Positions 51,709 to 61,491 are shown, counted from the first letter of the stretch. The stretch: 64,000 nt of DNA from Natronospirillum sp965602035 (GCA_965602035.1 OZ271919.1:558001-622000); one strand, 5' to 3'. Notes: generated by a model not told the origin, from the sequence alone. Numbers and translations are program-made.

Positions 51709-53205
51709 CTAGTCGGTGCTTTCAAGCTTCCACAATTGTTGCCCGGCGTCCGTGAACTCCGCGCTGAAGTAAAGGGCGTCGTCATGGACAACCAGGCGGA
51801 AGTCATCGTGAAAGCTCGGAGTCAATGCGTCTTTTTCTGTGGCATCTGACGGCGCAATAGCGGTCGTGCCAGCTTCTGTGCCATCTGAAACCCAGAGGCG
51901 TATGTCGTCCTCTTCACTGGTGTCTTCCTCAATTGGGTCTGCGGTGAAAAACAGCTTGCCGTCCAGTTCGGTAAACAGATCAGGCCGGCCCCGGGTACTG
52001 GTGGCTGTGTCGATTCCCATGTCCATCATAAGCTCTGTGCCGGAAGCCGTGCCGTCTGTGTGCCAGATCTCGCGGTCGCCGCTACGGAAGTAGAGTGACC
52101 CGCCCAGCCTGGCGGTGTCTGAATCGATGCTGCCCGGCAGGTCGTCGGACCCGAGCTGATCAGTGCCGGTGGGCGTGCCATCGGTTTTCCATAAGGTCTC
52201 GTCAGCACCGAAGAGCACCGTGTTGTCGTCGTAGCGGGCAAACCGACTGGACATTTCAATGCTGTTGTCCAGCGCCTGTGTGCCCGCCACGGTGCCGTCG
52301 GATACCCATGGCTGACCACTGAAGGCGTCCGGCCCGAAGGCGTGAAAAAAGACGTGGCCTTCAAAGCCTGTGATCGCATAAAGGGGGCCGATATGGAGGT
52401 CGCCGGTGCCATCGGCATCGGTCAGCAGCTCTTGGGTACCGGCGTTGGTGCCGTCAGTCACCCAGAGACTCCGGCCGTCGCCGTCTCCACCGTCCGCAGT
52501 AAAGAACAGCAGGGTACCCGAGGCGGTGAGATCTTCCGGTTCGGAACTTTCGGTGCCGCCCTTGCCGTTGGCATTGGCATTGATGTCCGAGACCAACTGC
52601 GTGCCGACCTGTGTGCCGTCAGTTCTGAACAGCTCGCGACTGTGTTCAGATTCGGAGTCGTGTTGCACGAAGAAAAGCGAACCACCGGCCACTTCAACAT
52701 CTGCGTCACCCGGGCTGATCTCGTCGTTCAGTATGTCGCTGGCGATTACATTCAGGTTGCCGGTTACCGTCTCGTCCAGTGTGACCAGAAAGTCGGTATT
52801 CGATGTTTCCCCCTGCACTTCATCCGTAACGAGGTAAAGGTCGTTGTCGAAGACGGTCAGTTCACGTGGTGAGGTTCTGAACGCGTCGTCTTTCAGGTCT
52901 GATGCCGGCTCGGTGCCCGCTGCCGTGCCATCAGACCGGTACAGTTCCTGAGTGGCGTCCGAACTACCTTCGCTGACGAAATAGAGATCATCCGGTCCAG
53001 AGGTCAGATAGTCCGGATCGCTGTTGTCGCCACTGGGGCCAAGGGCGGTAAAGGTGACACTGTTGGATATGGCGTCATTCTCGCCATCATCAGCATCAGT
53101 GACGCTTTCCACATTGCAGGCGGTCAGAATACTGGCCATTGCTATTGTGAGTGGCAAAGCGAATGAGGAAGGTACTTCGAGTCTATTTCGTCGATGTCCC
53201 GACAT
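51709..53205 (-). CDS. Lipoprotein with ELWxxDGT beta-propeller-like repeats
   Basis: 498 residues. A long signal ends at the lipobox ILTAC (Cys30), followed by an acidic linker. At least seven repeats of the type ELYRSDGTAAGTE, LWVTDGTNAGTQ, LWKTDGTPTGTD and IWHTDGTASGTE are spread over residues 85-470, the ELWxxDGT repeat found in surface and secreted proteins. Very acidic overall, as in halophilic or marine secreted proteins. Function unknown. Confidence 0.85.
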   Translation of the reverse strand: MSGHRRNRLEVPSSFALPLTIAMASILTACNVESVTDADDGENDAISNSVTFTALGPSGDNSDPDYLTSGPDDLYFVSEGSSDATQELYRSDGTAAGTEPASDLKDDAFRTSPRELTVFDNDLYLVTDEVQGETSNTDFLVTLDETVTGNLNVIASDILNDEISPGDADVEVAGGSLFFVQHDSESEHSRELFRTDGTQVGTQLVSDINANANGKGGTESSEPEDLTASGTLLFFTADGGDGDGRSLWVTDGTNAGTQELLTDADGTGDLHIGPLYAITGFEGHVFFHAFGPDAFSGQPWVSDGTVAGTQALDNSIEMSSRFARYDDNTVLFGADETLWKTDGTPTGTDQLGSDDLPGSIDSDTARLGGSLYFRSGDREIWHTDGTASGTELMMDMGIDTATSTRGRPDLFTELDGKLFFTADPIEEDTSEEDDIRLWVSDGTEAGTTAIAPSDATEKDALTPSFHDDFRLVVHDDALYFSAEFTDAGQQLWKLESTD

Positions 53206-53536
53206 GGATCACTCCTTGTGACTCGGTGTGTTCAATGCTGGTAATCGGGTTTGCTCGAATTTTGATGTAGTTGCGTACAGAGAGTCCTATGCGCTGTCGG
53301 TCGGGTTCAGTTTATTGGACTTATCAAAAAACCATCGAGCGCCCTCAAGCTGACCGTGCAATTTCTGATCAGTACCTGTCAACGGGGTGCCAGCACGGAA
53401 CTGTTAACCGGCTCGCACGATTGCAAATCGACTTTTGGTGCTATAGTCAATGTATCGGCATCGCGAGGCTGGGTCACCGTGTCGCAGCCGCAACGCATGA
53501 GCCCGTTTGATTACCCCGGCAAGAGGACGGACGATT
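53206..53536. other. Intergenic region upstream of VOC gene
   Basis: 330 bases between divergent genes. A TATAGT at about 53441-53446 could be a -10 element for the VOC gene; the -35 is unclear. Overlapping reading frames look spurious. Confidence 0.4.
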
Positions 53537-53908
53537 ATGGAACTGGGTTGCTTTTCAGTCAGTCTGGCGGTCAAAGACCTGCAGAAGTCGAAAACCTTCT
53601 ACGAGAAAATCGGCTTTGAGGTATTTGCAGGGGAAGCGTCTCATGGCTTCCTCATCATGAAGAATGGGTCAACCAACATTGGTCTGTTTCAGGGGATGTT
53701 CGAAAAGAACATACTCACGTTTAACCCCGGCTGGAACCAGCAGGCTGAGAATGTCGAGGCGTTTGACGATGTGCGCCGGCTGCGAGACCGATTTAAGTCT
53801 GAAGGGATAGAAATCACTGATGATGCCATTGTCGGTGAAAGCGGCCCTTCGAGCTTCACGATTATTGATCCGGACGGAAACCCGATCCTTTTTGATCAGC
53901 ATGTGTAA
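53537..53908 (+). CDS. VOC (glyoxalase-like) protein
   Basis: 123 residues from ATG 53537. VOC pattern: LGCFSVSLAVKDLQKSKTFYEKIGF at the start and FTIIDPDGNPILFDQ at the end, the DPDGN turn typical of bleomycin-resistance/glyoxalase folds. Metal-dependent activity and substrate unknown. Confidence 0.88.
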   Translation: MELGCFSVSLAVKDLQKSKTFYEKIGFEVFAGEASHGFLIMKNGSTNIGLFQGMFEKNILTFNPGWNQQAENVEAFDDVRRLRDRFKSEGIEITDDAIVGESGPSSFTIIDPDGNPILFDQHV

Positions 53909-54041
53909 TAGCGTGAAACCACTCGCGGACAGGCGTCGACGGGAGACGTCCCTGTCCGTGATCGGAGCGAAGTGGACAGCCAGCCAGGCTCGTTGACTGA
54001 CTCATGCCTTGGTACTTTGTGTAAACCCTCTGGAGGTTGCA

Positions 54042-54437
54042 ATGCCCAGTAATCCGGTTGTTCATTTCGAAATCTATGTGCATGACATGGCCCGAGCCAA
54101 GGCTTTTTACGAGGCTGTGTTTGAAACGCAGCTGGAATACATGCCGGACCCGACATCGGGCAGTGACATGGAGATGTGGTTTTTCCCCATGGACAGAGAG
54201 CGGGGTATGAGGACCTATGGAGCCGGTGGCATGATCGTGAAAATGGCCGGTTTCGAACCCGGGGCTGGCGGTACGCTGGTTTACTTCGGCTGTGACGACT
54301 GCGCTGTACAGACCGCCAGAGCCACCGCAAACGGTGGCAGCGTAGTGCAGGAAAAGATGTCGCTTGGTGATCACGGGTTCAGCGCGCTGGCCAAAGATAC
54401 TGAGGGCAATCTGATCGGATTCCACTCGATGAGCTGA
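54042..54437 (+). CDS. VOC (glyoxalase-like) protein, YdcJ/27-kDa type
   Basis: 131 residues from ATG 54042, with TGGAGG 5-10 nt upstream. VVHFEIYVHDMARAKAFYEAVF and the C-terminal DTEGNLIGFHS mark the VOC fold. Second VOC gene in a row, 134 nt after the first, then DinB. Confidence 0.87.
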   Translation: MPSNPVVHFEIYVHDMARAKAFYEAVFETQLEYMPDPTSGSDMEMWFFPMDRERGMRTYGAGGMIVKMAGFEPGAGGTLVYFGCDDCAVQTARATANGGSVVQEKMSLGDHGFSALAKDTEGNLIGFHSMS

Positions 54438-54464
54438 TCTGGACGTCGTAGAAGGGAGGTTGCT

Positions 54465-55019
54465 ATGAGCGCCCACAATCACTTCGTACTGTTGGCATAC
54501 TATAACCAGTGGATGAACGAAAAACTCTATGACGCTGCAGCCCGCCTGCCAACCGAGGCGCTGCGGCGCGACCGTCGGGCGTTTTTCGGGTACATTATCG
54601 GAACGCTCAACCACCTGGTGGTGGCTGATATTATCTGGCTGAAGCGTTTTGCGACACTGCCGGCAAACGCTGACCGTCTGGCGCCCGTAGTTGATCTGCC
54701 GAAACCCTCGAGGCTGGATCAGATCCTGTTTCCGGACCTGGACGATTTACGGGAGCGTCGGCTGTGGCTCGACAGCTTGATCCGGTCGTGGATCGACGAA
54801 TTGTCGCCGGGCGACCTTGACGCCGTTTTAAGTTATCGGAACAGCAGAGGCAAAGCGTTCAACAAACGCCTTGCCCATCTGCTCGACCATTTCTTCAACC
54901 ATCAGACGCATCACCGCGGGCAGGCCACGACGCTGCTGACCCAGGCCGGCGAAGACGTTGGCGTCACTGATCTGCTGGCGCTTCTGCCCGATGAGTTACC
55001 TGACAACCCTCTGCCCTGA
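54465..55019 (+). CDS. DinB family protein
   Basis: 184 residues. Four-helix DinB fold with metal histidines: H48 in GTLNHLVVAD and two in NHQTHHRGQ (about 148-154). The family includes bacillithiol/mycothiol transferases and unknown enzymes. 27 nt after the VOC gene, probably co-transcribed. Confidence 0.88.
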   Translation: MSAHNHFVLLAYYNQWMNEKLYDAAARLPTEALRRDRRAFFGYIIGTLNHLVVADIIWLKRFATLPANADRLAPVVDLPKPSRLDQILFPDLDDLRERRLWLDSLIRSWIDELSPGDLDAVLSYRNSRGKAFNKRLAHLLDHFFNHQTHHRGQATTLLTQAGEDVGVTDLLALLPDELPDNPLP

Positions 55020-55203
55020 CAGGTGGATGAAACTTACCGGAAGCATCGCCTGAAAGCGTGACAATGGGTGTATTTTTCCGGGAATTCGTGGATAAGTGTC
55101 GTCGAATATTCGTAGAACGGCGCGAAACCCTGCTAGAGTGATAGAGAGCGTTGCACGAAAACCAGTGCTCCTATACCTGATTCAAGCAGCTGGAGGTTTA
55201 CCG

Positions 55204-56511
55204 ATGGCTTCGACACCGGAAACAACACAGACCCACGACGTATCGTCCTGGCGTGATCCTTCACTGGACTCTGTGAAGGGCACAGAAACACCCAAAGATC
55301 CGAACAAAGGCTACATCGCTCTGCTGGGCTGGAGTCTGAATGCGGTCAAGGCGGCCCAGAAGTTTGACCGGCGTTACATCGTTGTAGCACCGGACTGGGC
55401 AGAGGACTTTTGCACGGCCAACAATATCCCCTTCATGGCCTGGGATTTTGTCCGTCTCAATGACCGCTCCATGGAGATTGCCGAAAAACTGAAAGAGGAG
55501 GGCGTGGACGTTGCGGTTCCTCTGTTCGAGGAAACGGTAGAGTGGTCGGGTGCCATCAACTCGGTACTGCTGGACAACCCGCGCATGTACGGCCAGTCCA
55601 TCCTGTTCCGCGATAAGGCGCTGATGAAGCGACGCGCGCAATTGGGCGGTATTCGCGTTGGTATCTTCGAGGAGGCCCACGAAAAAGAGGATATCGTGCG
55701 TTTTATGAAGCGCGTCAACCAGACGTTGCTCAAGCTCGATGGCGACCCGGATGACCCGATTCATGTGAAGGCGTTCGACAAGGCCGGGTGCCTGGGCCAC
55801 CGCATGATCCGTACGCTGGAGGAAATCGACAACATCCCGGACGAAGAATACCCGCTGTTGATGGAAAGCCATCTCGATGGCTGGGAGTTTGCCGTAGAGG
55901 CCTGGATACACAACGGGAAGATCCAGTTTCTGAACATTTCCGAGTACGTCACGCTCGGGTATTCCGTATTCGTGCCGGCGACAAACGAACTTGAGAGCTG
56001 GCGCAACGCGATTACCAAACAGATCGAGCTGCTGATCAAGACCTTTGATATTCAGTTCGGCCTGATCCACCCTGAGTATTTCGTGACCAGCGATGGCACG
56101 ATGTACTTCGGCGAGGTGGCCTATCGTCCTCCGGGCTTCAAGGCGTTTGAGCTGATCGAGCGGGCCTACGGGTTCAGCGCGTATCAGGCATCCATGCTGG
56201 TTTTCGACCCCAAGAGCACCGAAGAAGAAGTCGCCAACTTTTTCCCGAAAGAAGTGGAGGATGCGAAAGGCTACGCCGGCTGCTTCGGTGTTTACCCGAG
56301 ACGCCGTGTGGTGAGCAAACTCGAAATGCCCAAGGAGTGTGTCGAGCACCCATATTTCGAGTCCCATGAGCTGGTAGCGCCGGCGGAGGAGACAGTGCCC
56401 GACCGGAATGCCTTCGGCACACACTGGGGGCTGGTGTTCTTCTTCGGCGACGACCCGATCAAGATGCGGGATCTGTTGAAGTCTCAGGAAGAGCTGGATT
56501 TTTACGTCTGA
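55204..56511 (+). CDS. ATP-grasp domain carboxylate-amine ligase
   Basis: 435 residues from ATG 55204 with CTGGAGG upstream; the reading frame starts earlier at 55096 but that part looks non-coding. Domains: N-terminal Rossmann-like (GYIALLGWSLNAVKAAQKF), central ATP-grasp with MESHLDGWEFAVEAWIHNGK, then FGEVAYRPPGFKAFEL with metal-binding residues. It joins a carboxylate to an amine using ATP. Convergent with the deacetylase (10-nt overlap). Its product is not predictable. Confidence 0.8.
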   Translation: MASTPETTQTHDVSSWRDPSLDSVKGTETPKDPNKGYIALLGWSLNAVKAAQKFDRRYIVVAPDWAEDFCTANNIPFMAWDFVRLNDRSMEIAEKLKEEGVDVAVPLFEETVEWSGAINSVLLDNPRMYGQSILFRDKALMKRRAQLGGIRVGIFEEAHEKEDIVRFMKRVNQTLLKLDGDPDDPIHVKAFDKAGCLGHRMIRTLEEIDNIPDEEYPLLMESHLDGWEFAVEAWIHNGKIQFLNISEYVTLGYSVFVPATNELESWRNAITKQIELLIKTFDIQFGLIHPEYFVTSDGTMYFGEVAYRPPGFKAFELIERAYGFSAYQASMLVFDPKSTEEEVANFFPKEVEDAKGYAGCFGVYPRRRVVSKLEMPKECVEHPYFESHELVAPAEETVPDRNAFGTHWGLVFFFGDDPIKMRDLLKSQEELDFYV

Positions 56512-57401
56512 AGCGCGTTCGCCTTCGTCTGTTCCGCAAAGAACAGCGACACGTAATCGTGTATCTGCCCGCGCGTGGTCAACCACAGCGAGTTTTCACG
56601 CGCGCAGCGCATGACGATTTCAGCAAAGGCCCAGGCCGCCGCCGGGCGGCCGTAGCAATGGCCATGAACAATAATATCCAGAATCAGGGTTTCGTTGCTG
56701 TGGCTAAGCAGGCGGTTAAGCGCTGACATGACCAGGTCCACGAACTGATCCGGCGTGCGGCCAAAGCGCATGGCGTGGGGCAGGTCGTTGAAGTCGATGG
56801 TGCAGGGGATAACCATTATATCCCCCTCGGCAAATCGCTCGAGGTAGGGAAGGTCCGCGTCCAGTGCATCGCCGTGCCACTTATAGCCGTGCTGGCAGAA
56901 CTTCCGGTGTGTTCGGCGGTCTGAAGTGATGCGCGGACTGACCCAGCCAGTTGGCCGCTGCCCGGTGGCCTGCTCGATAAGTACTGTAGAACGCCGGATA
57001 CTGTCCTCGGCTTCCGAGTCACTGAGATGAGGAAACACCTGATCCTGGCCATAGCCGTGGCCGATAATTTCGTGCCCCGCGTCGGCGAGTCTTTTAAGTT
57101 CAGCGCCATGGTGTTCGGCGACCAGCCCGGATGTAAACACACTGGCTGAAACACCCTCCCGCTCCATGATATCGAACAGTCGCCGGCAACCGGCATTCAC
57201 ATTATATCGGCCGTAGCTTTCTGCGTTCGGGTCAACGATGTCGCTGTTCAGTACGTTACCCATCGGATTGACGCTGGAGCCGTTGCCCGGCGTCCACATT
57301 TCATAGGCGATATTGAAATTGATTGCGAGGCGTTTATCGCCAGGCCACAGAAAATCCTTGTCCAGCCGAATTATTTCGCATTCCTCGTTATTATGCTGCA
57401 T
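56502..57401 (-). CDS. Polysaccharide deacetylase/PuuE-like hydrolase
   Basis: 299 residues. NodB/CE4-type fold related to allantoinase PuuE: FNIAYEMWTPG, HEIIGHGYGQDQ, and GWVSPRITSDRRT, with His in IVHGHCYGRP. Several members cleave amide bonds of small metabolites instead of glycans. Divergent from the TRAP operon, with two palindromic sites between, which suggests shared control and that this enzyme handles the imported compound. Confidence 0.82.
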   Translation of the reverse strand: MQHNNEECEIIRLDKDFLWPGDKRLAINFNIAYEMWTPGNGSSVNPMGNVLNSDIVDPNAESYGRYNVNAGCRRLFDIMEREGVSASVFTSGLVAEHHGAELKRLADAGHEIIGHGYGQDQVFPHLSDSEAEDSIRRSTVLIEQATGQRPTGWVSPRITSDRRTHRKFCQHGYKWHGDALDADLPYLERFAEGDIMVIPCTIDFNDLPHAMRFGRTPDQFVDLVMSALNRLLSHSNETLILDIIVHGHCYGRPAAAWAFAEIVMRCARENSLWLTTRGQIHDYVSLFFAEQTKANALQT

Positions 57402-57497
57402 TTCTGTGCCTCGATATTAAGAAAAATTACCTATTAATATTAAGCGAATATATCCGGAGTATTTTTTAATTGGAAGGTTTTTTTAATATTCGATCTC

Positions 57498-57515
57498 ATG
57501 CAGGTTATAATGCAT
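57498..57515. promoter_or_regulatory. Palindromic operator-like site 1
   Basis: ATGCA-N8-TGCAT (57498-57515) overlapping a TATAAT (57506-57511). One of two equal sites 46 nt apart in the AT-rich gap between the deacetylase and TRAP genes. Likely bound by a GntR- or LysR-type regulator. Confidence 0.55.
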
Positions 57516-57543
57516 TAGATTCATCTTGATGTTGTTGAATTTC

Positions 57544-57561
57544 ATGCACTTTATAATGCAT
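57544..57561. promoter_or_regulatory. Palindromic operator-like site 2
   Basis: ATGCA-N8-TGCAT (57544-57561), extended to CATGCA/TGCATG, overlapping a TATAAT (57552-57557). A further TATAAT at 57579-57584 may serve dctP. The remaining sequence from 57402 to 57717 holds no gene. Confidence 0.55.
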
Positions 57562-57717
57562 GACATTAAGTTTGCGCTTATAATATCGTTCGTCTATATT
57601 CGATTTCCGACGGGGGTTATCCGGGTTCAGATTTAATTCTCGGAATGTCGGAATAAATAAAGGCCCACAAAAATTGATAACCCGTTTGTAGTGCAAAAAT
57701 GGAAACGGAGAAAAACA

Positions 57718-58716
57718 ATGACAATGAAACGTCATACGCTGCTGGCATCCGCTGTGCTGGCAACTGCCACTGCCCTGGGTTCACTGAGCGTTACGGCTCA
57801 GGACCTTAAGCTGGCCTGGCTCACCGCAGACAGCGACACAGACCCCTATGCGATAACCGCGCACGCGTTCAAGGACTCACTGGAGAGCCGCCTGGGCGGT
57901 GAACTGACGGTCAGTCTGTTCCCGAATCGCCAGTTGGGTGACGATCGGGAAATTCTGGAAGGCCTGCAGTTCGGCACCATCGATCTGGGTATAATCACAA
58001 ACGCGGTAGTGGCCAACCTGGACCCGACCTACCAGTTGCTGGATCTGCCATTTCTGTTCGGCAGCTCCGAACAGGCGCATGCTGTGCTCGATGGCGAGGT
58101 AGGGCAGCAATTGCAGGAGAACCTTCTGGACGACAACATTGTGTCTCTGGGCATCGCCGAGGGCGGTTTTCGCAATATGATCAACAATGTGCGTCCGGTA
58201 CGTACCCCTGAAGATGTCAGCGGTGTGAAGTATCGGACCATGCAGAACCCGGTGTTCATCGAGATGTTCTCGTCACTGGGCGGCAGCCCGGTACCCATGG
58301 CCTGGGGAGAGGTATTCACAGCCATGCAGCAAGGAACGGTGGACGGCCTGGAAATTCCTTCGGCTGTTGTCAAAGCCAATAACTACGCGGATGTGACCGC
58401 CTATCTGAGCCTGACGCGGCATACGTATTCCGCGATTCACCTGCTGATGTCCCAGCGCTCCTTTGACCGGCTCAGCGAATCACAACAGGAAGCCGTGATG
58501 GCTGCCGGTCGGGACGCTGTGGAAGCGCAACGCGCGCGGGTCGCCGATCTGAATGCCCAGGTGCTGGCAGATCTGGAAGCGGCGGGGATGGAAATCAACG
58601 AGATTGACGACCCGGCGGCATTCCGGCAGCTCGTGGGTCCTGTGTACAACGAGTTCGAGTCCTCCATAGGGTCTGAACTGATGAGCACCGCGCTTGACGC
58701 GGTTTCAGAGGACTGA
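57718..58716 (+). CDS. dctP: TRAP transporter solute-binding protein (DctP)
   Basis: 332 residues from ATG 57718 with CGGAGAAAAA upstream. Sec signal peptide (cut near SVTAQ, about residue 27). DctP family: AWGEVFTAMQQGTVDGLEIP region with the conserved Arg (KYRTMQNPVF) that binds the carboxylate of the ligand. Periplasmic. First gene of dctPQM. Ligand unknown, an organic acid. Confidence 0.92.
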   Translation: MTMKRHTLLASAVLATATALGSLSVTAQDLKLAWLTADSDTDPYAITAHAFKDSLESRLGGELTVSLFPNRQLGDDREILEGLQFGTIDLGIITNAVVANLDPTYQLLDLPFLFGSSEQAHAVLDGEVGQQLQENLLDDNIVSLGIAEGGFRNMINNVRPVRTPEDVSGVKYRTMQNPVFIEMFSSLGGSPVPMAWGEVFTAMQQGTVDGLEIPSAVVKANNYADVTAYLSLTRHTYSAIHLLMSQRSFDRLSESQQEAVMAAGRDAVEAQRARVADLNAQVLADLEAAGMEINEIDDPAAFRQLVGPVYNEFESSIGSELMSTALDAVSED

Positions 58717-58723
58717 TGCAGCC

Positions 58724-59257
58724 ATGCGGGATCTGGCAATAACAGTGGGTCAGGGCGTGTCAGCAGTGAGCCGGTGGATTGACCGGTTCATTGCTGGCGT
58801 CTGTGTGGCGGTGATCTACGTCATGCTGGTGCTGCTGCTGACACAGGTGGTCATGCGCTACTTTCTCGGTTCGCCTCCAAGCTGGACAGAGGAACTGGCC
58901 ATTATCCTGTTTACCTGGCTGGTGCTGTTATTTGCCAGTAGCGGTATTCGAAATCATTTTCATGTGGCACTCGATACGATACCCGAGCGGCTGGTTCGCT
59001 TGCGGTTTCTGTCGGACCTTATTGTTCAAACACTGATTGTAGTATTCGGTGTGGTCATGATTACGGCGGGTTATGCGTACGTAAACCGCACATTGCCACA
59101 GAATACCGCGGCCTTGCAGATTCCGATCGGGTTTCTTTATGCCAGTATTCCGGTTTCGGGGGTATTGATTCTGCTTCACAGTATATCGAATATACTGGAG
59201 CAGATATTCGGATTGTCCGTTAAAAATGAAACTGCCAGCCAGGATAATTCAAAATGA
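58724..59257 (+). CDS. dctQ: TRAP transporter small permease (DctQ)
   Basis: 177 residues from ATG 58724. Four helices; TEELAIILFTWLVLLFASSG is the DctQ signature. The stop overlaps the dctM ATG (ATGA 59254-59257). Confidence 0.92.
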   Translation: MRDLAITVGQGVSAVSRWIDRFIAGVCVAVIYVMLVLLLTQVVMRYFLGSPPSWTEELAIILFTWLVLLFASSGIRNHFHVALDTIPERLVRLRFLSDLIVQTLIVVFGVVMITAGYAYVNRTLPQNTAALQIPIGFLYASIPVSGVLILLHSISNILEQIFGLSVKNETASQDNSK

Positions 59258-60534
59258 GTCCCACCGTATTGATACTCACTCTTGGGCTGGTTGGCCTGTT
59301 ATTGATTCGGGTGCCACTGGCATTTGCGCTGGGTTTATCCACCATAGGTGCATTGTTGGTATCGGATATTGACCTAATGGTATTCGCCCAGCGGATGGTG
59401 TCGGGTACGCAATCATTCAGTCTGTTGGCGATCCCGTTCTTTATCCTGGCCGGAGACCTGATGACCGCAGGTGGTATTTCACGCCGTCTGGTGGGCTTCG
59501 CCGATGTGCTGGTACGCCATTTTACCGGAGGCCTCGGCATGGTCACGGTACTGGCGGCAGCGTTTTTCGCAGCTCTGTCCGGGTCGGCGCCGGCAACCAC
59601 AGCGGCGATTGGTTCGATCATGATTCCGGAAATGGAGAAACGCGGCTATTCAAAGGCGTTTGCGGCGGCGCTTGCCGTGGCCGGTGGCATTATCGGACCA
59701 ATGCTGCCGCCCTCTATCCCCATGGTGGTCTGGGGCGTCATGTCGGAGACCTCGATCAGCGATCTGTTTCTGGCCGGCATACTACCGGGGCTGCTGCTCG
59801 CGCTCGGACTGATGGCGCTGACATGGAACCATGCCCGCCGGAACAATATACCAGCGCAGCCCCGTGCGAGCCGCCGGGAAATATTCCAGGCGTTCAACAG
59901 CGCCAAATGGGCATTGCTGGGCCCGGTTCTGGTCCTGGGTGGTATCTATGGGGGCATTGTTACACCGACAGAAGCGGCCATAGTGGCGACCTGTTACGCG
60001 CTGTTTCTCGGTGTCGTGGTCTACAGGGAGATCAATCGGGAGAACATTTTCCGAGTGACGCGCCAGTCGCTGAAAACCATGACCATGGTGATGTTTATCA
60101 TTGCTCTGGCCAACGGGTTTGGCTGGGTGATCGCGTTCGAGCAAATTCCCGGCATGGTCACTAGGTCACTGGCAAACCTGCAGGACACTCCGGTGTTGTA
60201 CCTCGGTATGCTCAATATACTGCTGATTGCCATCGGGTGCGTTATGGACAACCTGGCCGCCATGATCATACTGGCGTCCCTGCTCGTGCCGATCGGGCAG
60301 CAACTGGGTATGGACCCGGTGCAGTTCGGTGCCATGGTCGCGATTAACTTCACCATCGGTATGGCAACGCCGCCGTTTGGTTACACCATATTTGTGGGAG
60401 CGGCGATCAGCGGCCTGTCTATCGGCAAAATCGCACGGCCCCTGCTGCCCATGCTGGCGATCATGATCGGTATTCTGATGCTGGTGGCCTTTGTGCCGCA
60501 GACAACGCTCTTCCTTGTCGAGTTGCTTGGTTAA
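59254..60534 (+). CDS. dctM: TRAP transporter large permease (DctM)
   Basis: 426 residues, about twelve helices. GSAPATTAAIGSIMIPEM and GGIIGPMLPPSIPMVVWGV are DctM signatures near the sodium sites. Translationally coupled to dctQ. Secondary, sodium-driven uptake in the inner membrane. Confidence 0.94.
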   Translation: MSPTVLILTLGLVGLLLIRVPLAFALGLSTIGALLVSDIDLMVFAQRMVSGTQSFSLLAIPFFILAGDLMTAGGISRRLVGFADVLVRHFTGGLGMVTVLAAAFFAALSGSAPATTAAIGSIMIPEMEKRGYSKAFAAALAVAGGIIGPMLPPSIPMVVWGVMSETSISDLFLAGILPGLLLALGLMALTWNHARRNNIPAQPRASRREIFQAFNSAKWALLGPVLVLGGIYGGIVTPTEAAIVATCYALFLGVVVYREINRENIFRVTRQSLKTMTMVMFIIALANGFGWVIAFEQIPGMVTRSLANLQDTPVLYLGMLNILLIAIGCVMDNLAAMIILASLLVPIGQQLGMDPVQFGAMVAINFTIGMATPPFGYTIFVGAAISGLSIGKIARPLLPMLAIMIGILMLVAFVPQTTLFLVELLG

Positions 60535-60570
60535 ACGTATAAAGGAGGCCTGTCCGAAACGAGTCCGGCC

Positions 60571-61491
60571 ATGGTGAATCTGAGAGATTTCGATCTGAAT
60601 CTGTTGGTGATTTACACCACAATAATGGAACACCGCTCAATTTCCCGTGCGGCGAATGAGCTGGGCCTCTCACCATCGGCGGTCAGTCATGCGCTGGGCC
60701 GCCTGCGCACCATGCTGAATGACCCGTTGTTCTACCGGTCTGCAAAGGGTCTGGAACCCACTAACCGGGCCAAGGAGCTTTTGCTCGAGGTCGAAACCGG
60801 TCTATCGAGCCTGTCGCATGCGATTGCGTCACAGCAGGAGTTTGTGCCGGCATCATCAGAGCGTGTGTTCCGTATGCAGATCGCGGGCTATGTGGCCGGC
60901 TTTTTCCTGCCAAGTTTTTCGGAGCGAGTGCGCCGGGAAGCGCCGAATGTCACCATTGATGTGCTGCCGTTTTCCATTTCCACGGAAAGTGTATGGGATC
61001 GGGTAGATGCTCAGATCCGACTGACCCCCGGCCGGCTGAAGCCCAGTGCGGTAAAAAGCCGGCGCCTGATGGCGGATGATATCGTGGTGCTCATGCGCCC
61101 GGATCACCCCAGCGCAGAGGAACCGATGACGGCGGAGCTTTATGCGGACCTGCCGCATGTGAAGCTGTCTCAGGCTTCCACCGGAACCACGGTAATTGAC
61201 GATGTACTTGGCGAGCGTGGCCTGCGCCGCCACGCCGCTCTGATTGTGTCCAACTGGGACAACATTCCGGACGTGCTATGGCATACGGACATGATCGCTA
61301 TTGCGCCGCGCCACCTGTTGTCGCTGGATCATCGACTGCGTGGATTGAAGGCGGCGCCACTGCCGCTGGAGGAAGTGGTGTTCTCGTTTGACCTCTGCTG
61401 GGACCGCAGTTCAGAGAAGGAATCGGGGCATCGGTGGCTCTGTGACACCATAGTCGATGTGTTCAACCGGGAACTTGAGAAAATCCAGTAG
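60571..61491 (+). CDS. LysR-family regulator (NodD-like)
   Basis: 306 residues. HTH SISRAANELGLSPSAVSHAL after LRDFDLNLLVIY, the NodD/LeuO-like start. It follows dctM by 36 nt on the same strand and is the natural candidate to control the TRAP and deacetylase genes. Confidence 0.88.
   Translation: MVNLRDFDLNLLVIYTTIMEHRSISRAANELGLSPSAVSHALGRLRTMLNDPLFYRSAKGLEPTNRAKELLLEVETGLSSLSHAIASQQEFVPASSERVFRMQIAGYVAGFFLPSFSERVRREAPNVTIDVLPFSISTESVWDRVDAQIRLTPGRLKPSAVKSRRLMADDIVVLMRPDHPSAEEPMTAELYADLPHVKLSQASTGTTVIDDVLGERGLRRHAALIVSNWDNIPDVLWHTDMIAIAPRHLLSLDHRLRGLKAAPLPLEEVVFSFDLCWDRSSEKESGHRWLCDTIVDVFNRELEKIQ

Noticed and set aside
55261..56586. 441-residue minus-strand frame opposite the ATP-grasp gene
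   Set aside because: Antisense shadow; the plus-strand gene has clear domains.
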